From Solilutibacter pythonis (GTDB taxonomy: Bacteria > Pseudomonadota > Gammaproteobacteria > Xanthomonadales > Xanthomonadaceae): a DNA stretch of 64,000 nucleotides. Position 1 is the stretch's first letter. Every line of letters begins with the position of its first letter. The stretch lies in NCBI RefSeq assembly GCF_003697345.1, contig NZ_RFLY01000001.1, forward strand, positions 62,001-126,000, given 5' to 3'. Below, piece after piece: positions 58,301-64,000 of this stretch. A program made the position numbers and the translations under genes. Below the pieces are notes generated by a model. It ran no database searches. It was not told the origin of the DNA and saw only the letters and a program-made list of their open reading frames with translations.

Positions 58301-58805
58301 GTTGCTGCATCCTTTCGTCATCCTCTTCACCATCCCGCTGGCGCTGGTCGGCGCGGTGCTGGCGTTGTTCCTGACCCGCTCGCCGGTTTCGGTGGTGGTG
58401 TTCATCGGCCTGATCCTGCTGGTGGGGCTGGTGACCAAGAACGCGATCATCCTGATCGACAAGGTCAACCAGTTGCGGTTGGAAGGCGTGCCCAAGCGCG
58501 AAGCGCTGGTCGAAGGCGCGCGCTCGCGCCTCAGGCCCATCGTCATGACCACCGCCTGCACCCTGTTCGGTTTCCTGCCGCTGGCGCTGGCCTTCGGCGA
58601 GGGCGCCGAAGTACGTTCGCCGATGGCGATCACGGTGATCGGTGGCCTGCTGGTCTCGACCTTGCTCACGTTGCTGGTGATTCCGGTGGTGTACGACCTG
58701 CTCGACCGCGGGCAGGACGCGGACTACGCCGAGCGTGGCCGCCGCGAACGCGAGGACCGTCTCGCGCTGGACGCCGCCCTGGCCGAGGATGGGGCCGCCG
58801 GATGA
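55350..58805 (+). CDS. RND efflux permease, first of a tandem pair
   Basis: A protein of 1151 residues, about 100 longer than usual HAE1 pumps. It has 12 predicted helices and two large periplasmic domains. The proton-relay residues of AcrB are conserved: D454-D455 in GLVVDDSIVVLES and K1030 in GLVTKNAIILIDK. Extra length comes from an Ala/Gly-rich insertion near residues 259-310 and a longer loop between helices 6 and 7 near residues 540-640. I prefer ATG 55350, with GGAG nine bases before it; GTG 55332 overlapping the adaptor stop is an alternative. The stop overlaps the second permease. Confidence 0.93.
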   Translation: MTPSRGFNLVEFATRRRVTILMMMVTLVLFGLIALSGLKVNLLPDLSYPTLTVRTEYTGAAPVEIETLITKPVEEAVGVVKGLRKLKSVSRTGQSDVVLEFVWGIDMDKASLEVRDKMEALQLPLDAKPPVLLRFNPSTAPIMRLVLATKSTDGDDSALTRLRRYADEDLKKKLEPVGGVAAVKVAGGLEDEIQVEIDQQKLAALNIPIDTVINRLKQENVNLSGGRLEEGAQRYLVRTVNQFGSVDEIAELLVTTRNAGNAEAESAAAQMARVAAASGDANAMSAAASVQSATGGGGAEPGGGLPVRLKDIASVRQGFKEREAIIRLGGREAVELAIYKEGDANTVATADNIDKTLAAIRKQMPPEVTLTTIDDQSQFIRHAIRDVQVDAVIGGLLAVLVIFLFLRDGWSTFVVSLSLPVSIITTFFFMGQLGLSLNVMSLGGLALATGLVVDDSIVVLESIAKARERGLGILDAAIRGTREVSMAVVASTLTTIAVFLPLVFVEGIAGELFRDQALTVAIAIAVSLLVSMTLIPMLSSLKGRAPLAFPEEAPRERFEARTHWQKPLVAGSHGIGRLFSMLAYGLARGLVRLWRGLVRVVSPVMGKASDIAMAPYDRAERGYLKLLPAALNRPALVLIAASGVFAASMLLLPLLGADLIPQLAQDRFEMTVKLPPGTPLRETDAVVRRLQGKHGGDAGLQALYGVSGSGTRLDASPTESGENIAKLTVVMKGGGNAKTEAALTDGLRRSMAGQVDTQVDFSRPELFALSTPLEIEVSGNDIGEVETAGRGLAAMLRANPHYADVKSTVEQGYPEIQIRFDQARAAALNLTSRQIADVVVKKVRGEVATRYGFRDRKIDVLVRAEADQRATLEDIRSLVVNPGAGRPVRLSAVAEVEAGTGPSEIHRADQVRVAVVSANLEGIDLGGAVEEVRKMVAANPLGADIGLHIGGQGEELQAAVRSLLFAFGLAVFLVYLVMASQFESLLHPFVILFTIPLALVGAVLALFLTRSPVSVVVFIGLILLVGLVTKNAIILIDKVNQLRLEGVPKREALVEGARSRLRPIVMTTACTLFGFLPLALAFGEGAEVRSPMAITVIGGLLVSTLLTLLVIPVVYDLLDRGQDADYAERGRREREDRLALDAALAEDGAAG

Positions 58806-61800
58806 GCATCGCCGAGCTCAGCATCAAGCGTCCGATCACCACCATCATGCTGTTCGTGTCGATGGTGGTGGTGGGGTTGATCGCCGCGGTGCGGCTGCCG
58901 CTGGAATCGATGCCGGATGTCTCGGCGCCGTTTCTCTACGTGATGCTGCCGTACCCCGGCTCCACGCCGGAGGAAACCGAGCGCGCCCTCCTGCGTCCGG
59001 CCGAGGAGACGCTGGCGACCATGACCGGCGTCAAGAACATGCAGAGCAACGCGACCAGCGAGAGCGCCGGGGTGTTCCTGCAATTCTCCGATTGGAGCCG
59101 GGACATCGCCATCGCCACCGCCGAGGCGCGCGAGCGCATCGATGCCATCCGCAACGAGTTGCCGGACGACCTGCGTCGCTACATGGTGTTCAAGTGGTCG
59201 AGCGCGGACGAGGCCGCGATCACCCTGCGCGTCTCCAGCCGTTCGCTCGATCTCACCCGCGAATACGACCGTCTAGATCGCGGCTTCAAGCGTCGGCTGG
59301 AGCGCATCCCCGGCGTGGCCAAGGTGGAAATCCACGGCGCGCCGCAGAACGAAGTGGAAATCGCCGTCCAGCCGGACCGGCTGAGCGCCAATGGCGTCAG
59401 CCTGGATGCGCTGGCGGCCAAGCTGCAAACGGTGAATTTTTCGGTATCCGCCGGCGAGATCGACGACGGCGCGCGCAAGCTGCGGGTGCAGCCGCAAGGC
59501 GAACTGCGCGACCTCGACCAGCTCCGTGAACTGGTGCTCGACACGCGCGGCACGCGACTGTCGGATATCGCCGAGGTGCGCCTGAAGCCGGTGACGATGC
59601 GCTCCGGCCGCCGCCTCGATGGCCGGCCGGCGGTCAGCATCGATATCTATAAGGAGCGCGATGCCAACCTGGTGCAGGTCTCGCGCGAGGTCAACGCGGA
59701 GGTGGCGGCGATCAAGCGAACTTCCGCCGTGCGCGACATCACCGTCAGCGTGGTGGAGGACCAGGGCGAGGCGGTGGTGGGTTCGCTGCTGTCGCTGGCC
59801 GAGGCCGGCGTGATCGGCCTGCTGCTGTCGATCATCGTCCTCTACTACTTCCTGCGCGACTGGGCGGCGACGCTCATGGTGACGCTGGCGATCCCCATCT
59901 GTTTCATCATGACGCTGGGCTTCATGTACTTCGCCGGCGTCACGCTCAACGTGCTGACGATGATGGGGCTGCTGCTTGCCATCGGCATGCTGGTGGACAA
60001 CGCCGTGGTGGTGGTGGAATCGATCTACCAGGAGCGCGAGAAGATGCCCGGCCAGCCGCGTCTGGCTTCGATCCTCGGTACCCGCCACGTCGCCATCGCA
60101 TTGACCGCGGGCACGCTCTGCCATTGCATCGTGTTCGTGCCCAACCTGTTTGGCGAGCGCGACATGATCTCGATCTACATGGCGCAGATCGCGATCACCA
60201 TCAGCGTCTCGCTGCTGGCCTCCTGGCTGGTGGCGGTGAGTCTGATCCCGATGCTTTCGGCGAGGTTGAAAACGCCACCGACGCTCGGCAACCGGCGCGG
60301 CTTCATCCATCGATTGCAGGAACGATACGCCGGCTTTCTGCGCTGGACGCTGGAGCACCGCGCCAAGAGCGTGCTCGGCATCGTTTTCATCGTCGCCATC
60401 AGCGCGATCCCGGCGGTGATGACCAAGAACAACATGTTCGGTGGCGATGAAGCCGGCTCCGTCTTCATCCGGTTCCAGTGGAAGGGCGCCTACACCCGCG
60501 CGCGGATGTCCGAGGAGGTGTCGCGGGTCGAACGCTACATCGAGGCCAACCGCGAGCGTTTCCGGGTCAATTGGGTGTCCTCGCGCTTCTCCGAGAATGG
60601 CGGCGCGGGCGTCTACGTCGAGCTGACCACCAAGGACCCGGAGGCCACCGAGCGCGTTACCGAGGCGATCCGCGAGGGCTTGCCGAAATCGGCCCGCGCC
60701 GATATCACCCTGGGCCGCCAGGATGGGCCGGGCGGCGGCATGCGGACGAAGAAGATCGAAGTGCGGCTGGTGGGCGATTCCACCCAGATGCTGGGCGAAC
60801 TCGCCACCGACGTGGTGCCGATCCTCGCGCGTCGTCCCGAGCTGCGCGATGTGCGCGTGGATGCCGGCGACCGCAACACCGAGCTGGTGGTGCGGGTCGA
60901 TCGTGAACGCGCGGCGGCGTTCGGTTTCAGCGCGCAGGAAGTGGCGGGTTTCGTCGGCATGGCATTGCGCGGACAGCCGCTGCGCGAGTTCCGTCGCGGC
61001 GACGTGGAGGTGCCGCTCACCGTGCGCTTCGCCGACGCGGAGCGTTACGACGCCAGCGACCTTGCCGCCCTCACGGTGAAATCGAAAGACGGCCGCGATG
61101 TGCCGCTGATGGCGATGGCGGACGTGACCTCGCAGCCGGCCGCCGGCGTCATCCAACGCACCAACCGCCAGACCACGCTCAACCTCACCGCCAACCTGGC
61201 GCCGGGCACCACCATGCCCGAGGCGCGCAAGGCGATGGAATCGGCGCTGGGCCATGTCGCCTGGCCGGCGGGCTACAGCTACACCTTCGACCGGGTCAAC
61301 TTCATGGACGAGAGCGAGGCGATGCGGCAGATGCTGTTCAATCTGCTGATCGCGGTGGTGATGATCTACGTGGTGATGGCGGCGGTGTTCGAATCGCTGC
61401 TGTTCCCGACCGCGATCATGAGCGGCGTGGTGTTCTCGATCTTCGGCGTGTACTGGCTGTTCTGGCTGACTGGCACCGAGTTCAACATCATGGCCTTCAT
61501 TGGCATCCTGGTGCTGATGGGCGTGGTGGTGAACAACGGCATCGTGATGGTGGAGCACATCAACAACCATCGCCGCGCCGGCATGAGCCGCACCGACGCA
61601 CTGGTTGCCGGCAGCCGCGAGCGGCTGCGTCCGATCCTGATGACGATGGGCACGGCGATCCTCGCCATGATCCCGATCGCGATCGGCAAGACCCAGATGG
61701 CCGGCGACGGCCCCAGCTATTACCCGATGGCCCGCGCCATCGCCGGCGGGCTGGCGTTCTCCACTGTGGTCAGCCTGCTGTTTCTGCCGACCATCTACGC

Positions 61801-61927
61801 CATCCTCGACGACTGGCGCGCCAACACCGCGCGGATGTGGCGGCGCGCGCGCGGCGTGTCGCCGCCGGGTGGCGGAGCGGGTGCGGTCGCGAACGTTGCA
61901 CCGCTTGCCGCGAGTCGGCAGGGGTGA
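58802..61927 (+). CDS. RND efflux permease, second of a tandem pair
   Basis: A 1041-residue pump with the standard 12-helix RND plan, starting MSIAELSIKRPITTIMLFVS. Helix 4 reads GMLVDNAVVVVES (D399-N400), so the second relay aspartate of AcrB is Asn, and helix 10 reads GVVVNNGIVMVEH with N911 where AcrB has its essential Lys. This pattern is known in other RND subfamilies, but it differs from the first permease. The ATG overlaps the previous stop (ATGA), so the two are co-translated and may form mixed trimers like MdtB/MdtC. Confidence 0.93.
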   Translation: MSIAELSIKRPITTIMLFVSMVVVGLIAAVRLPLESMPDVSAPFLYVMLPYPGSTPEETERALLRPAEETLATMTGVKNMQSNATSESAGVFLQFSDWSRDIAIATAEARERIDAIRNELPDDLRRYMVFKWSSADEAAITLRVSSRSLDLTREYDRLDRGFKRRLERIPGVAKVEIHGAPQNEVEIAVQPDRLSANGVSLDALAAKLQTVNFSVSAGEIDDGARKLRVQPQGELRDLDQLRELVLDTRGTRLSDIAEVRLKPVTMRSGRRLDGRPAVSIDIYKERDANLVQVSREVNAEVAAIKRTSAVRDITVSVVEDQGEAVVGSLLSLAEAGVIGLLLSIIVLYYFLRDWAATLMVTLAIPICFIMTLGFMYFAGVTLNVLTMMGLLLAIGMLVDNAVVVVESIYQEREKMPGQPRLASILGTRHVAIALTAGTLCHCIVFVPNLFGERDMISIYMAQIAITISVSLLASWLVAVSLIPMLSARLKTPPTLGNRRGFIHRLQERYAGFLRWTLEHRAKSVLGIVFIVAISAIPAVMTKNNMFGGDEAGSVFIRFQWKGAYTRARMSEEVSRVERYIEANRERFRVNWVSSRFSENGGAGVYVELTTKDPEATERVTEAIREGLPKSARADITLGRQDGPGGGMRTKKIEVRLVGDSTQMLGELATDVVPILARRPELRDVRVDAGDRNTELVVRVDRERAAAFGFSAQEVAGFVGMALRGQPLREFRRGDVEVPLTVRFADAERYDASDLAALTVKSKDGRDVPLMAMADVTSQPAAGVIQRTNRQTTLNLTANLAPGTTMPEARKAMESALGHVAWPAGYSYTFDRVNFMDESEAMRQMLFNLLIAVVMIYVVMAAVFESLLFPTAIMSGVVFSIFGVYWLFWLTGTEFNIMAFIGILVLMGVVVNNGIVMVEHINNHRRAGMSRTDALVAGSRERLRPILMTMGTAILAMIPIAIGKTQMAGDGPSYYPMARAIAGGLAFSTVVSLLFLPTIYAILDDWRANTARMWRRARGVSPPGGGAGAVANVAPLAASRQG

Positions 61928-61949
61928 ATTCGAAGGGTGGTGGCAGCGC

Positions 61950-62762
61950 TCACTCTGGCTTCGGCAGCCGCACTTCGAGCGTCAGCGCGGCGTTGTGGCT
62001 TTCCCACAGCCCGGGGCCGGTTTTCTTGTGCGATGTGGTGAGGAGATAAATCAGGCCGGCGCGCGTCGGTTTCAGGGTGAATTCGCCATTGGTATCGGCG
62101 TGCAGGTTGCTGGCGCGGATGTTCTCCACATCGTAGAGATCCTCGATGCGGTGATGGCGGTAATGTTCGTTGTCCTCGGCGATCACGATGCGCGCATGGG
62201 CGACGGGCTTGCCGTCGTGCAATACGCGCAAGCGCAGGCTGTCGCCCAGTGTCAGCGCGGTAGGGGCGGAGAGGGGAATGATCTCGATGCCCTCGTTGAA
62301 CGGGCGCGGCGCGTAATTGGCTTCGCCCTGGCTGATATGGGCATCGGCGCGGCTGAAATATTGCATCCGTGCCGGTTGGCCGCGGTGGCGCGCCATGTCG
62401 TCGGCGAAATACAGTTTGCCTCCGGCGGTTTCCACGGCGTGGTAATTCGGCCCTTTTCTGACGCCCGTGCTGATCCGGTAGCTGCCTTCGCCCGCCAGCC
62501 GCGGTTCGAGATAGACGGCGGCGGGGGTGCGGGCGGTGGCGGTCAGCGGTGTCCGCTTGCCGTCGGGGCCGACCATCACGAAATTCGGTGAGTCCATTGC
62601 GAAATCCGCCTGGAACGGCAATTCCGTGAAGGCGGATTCGATGTGCAGGCGCGGATGCTCGACCTGAAACTGGTTGGGTTTCAGGAAGGGTACGTGCGCG
62701 CTCAGCCCGCTGCTGGCGAGGAGCAGGAGGGAGGCGCAGAGGCGGTGTGCGAGATTTTTCAT
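61950..62762 (-). CDS. DUF4198 family periplasmic protein
   Basis: A 270-residue protein with a signal peptide (MKNLAHRLCASLLLLASSGLSA, cleaved before HVPF). The mature N-terminus AHVPFLKPNQF and the later KPVAHARIVIAEDNEHYRHH, then DTNGEFTLKPTRAGLIYLLT, are typical of DUF4198, a family with carboxypeptidase-regulatory-like beta domains often found near TonB-dependent metal uptake. Its N-terminal histidine and further His residues could bind a metal. It converges on the RND operon with 22 bp between and follows the TraB-family gene. Confidence 0.85.
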   Translation of the reverse strand: MKNLAHRLCASLLLLASSGLSAHVPFLKPNQFQVEHPRLHIESAFTELPFQADFAMDSPNFVMVGPDGKRTPLTATARTPAAVYLEPRLAGEGSYRISTGVRKGPNYHAVETAGGKLYFADDMARHRGQPARMQYFSRADAHISQGEANYAPRPFNEGIEIIPLSAPTALTLGDSLRLRVLHDGKPVAHARIVIAEDNEHYRHHRIEDLYDVENIRASNLHADTNGEFTLKPTRAGLIYLLTTSHKKTGPGLWESHNAALTLEVRLPKPE

Positions 62763-62804
62763 CGTTGGCTCCAGGGGGAATGTCGCTTGCCGGCGGATCG
62801 GCCT

Positions 62805-64000
62805 TCAGCCGATCAGTTTGCCCAGCATCTTTGCCCCGCCCAGCCAGACGCCGATCATGGTGCCGAAGTTGGTCAGGAAGAACACCAGCATGATCCGCGA
62901 GACGCGGTTGCGGTATGCGCCGCGTAGCGAGGTCACGTCGTCGCGGAGCGCCATGAAGTCGGCGTAGGTCGGTTTGCGCAGGCCGGCCTCCACCAATGCG
63001 CTGACCATGCCCGAGGCCAGCGCCGGGTGCAGGGGCGTTACCGGCGAGGCGAGCGCGGCGGCCAGGATGCTCAGAGGGTGCCCGCCGGCGAGCAGACAGC
63101 CAAGGGCGCCAAGCCCCGCGGTCAGCGCCACCCAGTAGCCAATCAGGTTCGCGCCGACATCGAATCCACCGCGCCAGAACCCCCAGGCGAATCCGCCCAG
63201 CACGAAGACGGCGAGAAAGATCGTGAACCACGGAATGTCCGATTTCGGCTTCAGCGTTTCCAGGCGCTCCAGCGCATCGGCGGGTAGATCCTCGTCCTCG
63301 CGCAGGTGGCGCGCGGTTCCGGCCAGATGCCCCGCGCCGATTACCGCCAGCACGCGCTTGGAATCGCCCGCGCTCTGGCGGAGTTTCGCCGCCATGTAGG
63401 CATCGCGCTCGGCGATCACCGTTTCGTACAGCACCGGGCTGCCTTCGGCGAATTCGGCGAAGCTCGCTTCCAGCATGTCGCCTTCCTTCAGCTTCTCGAT
63501 GGCGTCGTCCTCGACTTTCTCGTCGAACAGCAGTGAGGCGAGGATGCCGCCGCCCAGCTTGGCGCGCTGCCACCAGCCCAGCCGTTCGGAGGCGCGTTTG
63601 AAGGTGAGGCCGATGTCGCGGTCGATCAGGTGCGTCGGCAGGCCGCGCGCCTTGGCTTCGCCAGCCGCGGTCTTCAGTTCGGCGCCAGGCTCGATGCCGA
63701 GCTGCTCGGCCAGCCGTCGCTGGTAGGCGGCCAGGCCGAGGTTGGCGGCGAACATCGGGATCTTGTTCTCGCGGATCACCTTGACGATGTCGAGCTTGGC
63801 AAGCTGCTCCGGGTCGTTCATCGCCGCGTGGCGTTGCGTGTCCAGTTCGACCGCCACGGCGTCGAATTCGCCGCCGCCGATCGCCGCGCGCACGGCGTCG
63901 ACACTGGCCTGCGAGACGTGCGCGGTGCCGAGCAGGGTGTAGGTGACGCCGTCGCGTTCGACGACGGCATGCGGCTGGCCGCGCCAGTCGAAATCTTCTT
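62805..64000 (-). CDS. TraB/GumN-family protein with membrane C-terminus (5' end missing)
   Basis: The frame is open to the right edge of the window, so the start lies beyond 64000; 397 codons are visible. The signature GTAHVSQASVDAVRAAI, then AVAVELDTQR and VLAVIGAGHLAGTARHL, identify the TraB family (related to PrgY/EreA/ChaN-like proteins). The C-terminal third has about four membrane helices (WFTIFLAVFVLGGFAWGFWR, LIGYWVALTAGLGALGCLLA and others). A pheromone-shutdown or protease role is known only for distant members. An internal GTG at 63893 is not the true start. Confidence 0.85.
   Translation of the reverse strand, partial: EDFDWRGQPHAVVERDGVTYTLLGTAHVSQASVDAVRAAIGGGEFDAVAVELDTQRHAAMNDPEQLAKLDIVKVIRENKIPMFAANLGLAAYQRRLAEQLGIEPGAELKTAAGEAKARGLPTHLIDRDIGLTFKRASERLGWWQRAKLGGGILASLLFDEKVEDDAIEKLKEGDMLEASFAEFAEGSPVLYETVIAERDAYMAAKLRQSAGDSKRVLAVIGAGHLAGTARHLREDEDLPADALERLETLKPKSDIPWFTIFLAVFVLGGFAWGFWRGGFDVGANLIGYWVALTAGLGALGCLLAGGHPLSILAAALASPVTPLHPALASGMVSALVEAGLRKPTYADFMALRDDVTSLRGAYRNRVSRIMLVFFLTNFGTMIGVWLGGAKMLGKLIG

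Noticed and set aside
57128-58801. Open frame upstream of the second RND permease in the same phase
   Set aside because: It overlaps the first permease in another frame and is Arg/Gly-rich noise; the real start is ATG 58802.

Overview
This is about 64 kb of GC-rich (roughly two-thirds G+C) bacterial chromosome packed with conserved housekeeping genes on both strands. Gene content and order point to a gammaproteobacterium of the Xanthomonadales/Lysobacterales: trpBA-accD, tpiA-secG-tRNA-Leu-nuoA..N, clpSA next to infA-aat, rne back-to-back with rluC, a fused cysNC, and a proline-rich single-pass membrane protein after nfuA. I see no phage, insertion sequence, plasmid or CRISPR genes. Both ends are cut inside genes: trpB on the left and a TraB-family gene on the right.

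Layout. 1-6128 (+): the end of tryptophan synthesis, accD (fatty acid synthesis), glmM (UDP-GlcNAc), a 2-oxoglutarate-type oxygenase, tpiA and secG. 6181-21474 (+): tRNA-Leu(GAG), then all 14 nuo genes of complex I, mostly coupled by short overlaps but interrupted at nuoD/nuoE and nuoK/nuoL by unusual spacers. 21494-21658: a complete promoter-tRNA-fMet-terminator unit, then 419 bp with no gene I can recognise. 22078-24814 (-): a secreted YbjN-like protein, nudJ, mnmA and hflD. 24897-27577 (+): clpS-clpA. 27670-32848 (-): trxB, a DUF445 protein, a glutathione transferase-like protein, a FemAB-like GNAT protein, aat and infA in one compact run. ClpS, ClpA and Aat together make the N-degron (leucine/phenylalanine end-rule) pathway. 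32965-38684 (+): ald, ftsK, lolA, rarA. 38776-39743: a divergent VOC protein and a regulator with two HxlR-like domains. 39758-44577: sulfur assimilation (cysK, divergent cysB, cysD, cysNC). 44794-49094: a GacA-like response regulator convergent with rne, which has a long leader. 49095-53116: rluC, a frameshifted membrane-protein gene with phhB, nfuA and a TonB-like membrane protein. 53239-61927: two small c-type cytochromes divergent from an RND efflux operon (lipoprotein adaptor plus two different permeases), with an FNR-type box and a perfect 12-bp palindrome between them. 61950-64000 (-): a DUF4198 periplasmic protein and the TraB-family protein.

The most interesting points are: the two RND permeases, of which only the first keeps the classical proton-relay residues; the VOC/double-HxlR module with overlapping divergent promoters; the apparent -1 frameshift in a small membrane-protein gene; the regulatory spacer at 54009-54189; mutually exclusive hairpins between nuoK and nuoL and an inverted-repeat element between nuoD and nuoE; a FemAB-like protein directly beside Aat; and a repeated promoter geometry that predicts leaderless mRNAs. 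Most of the window is ordinary core genome, and no single cluster can be called a new system from sequence alone.
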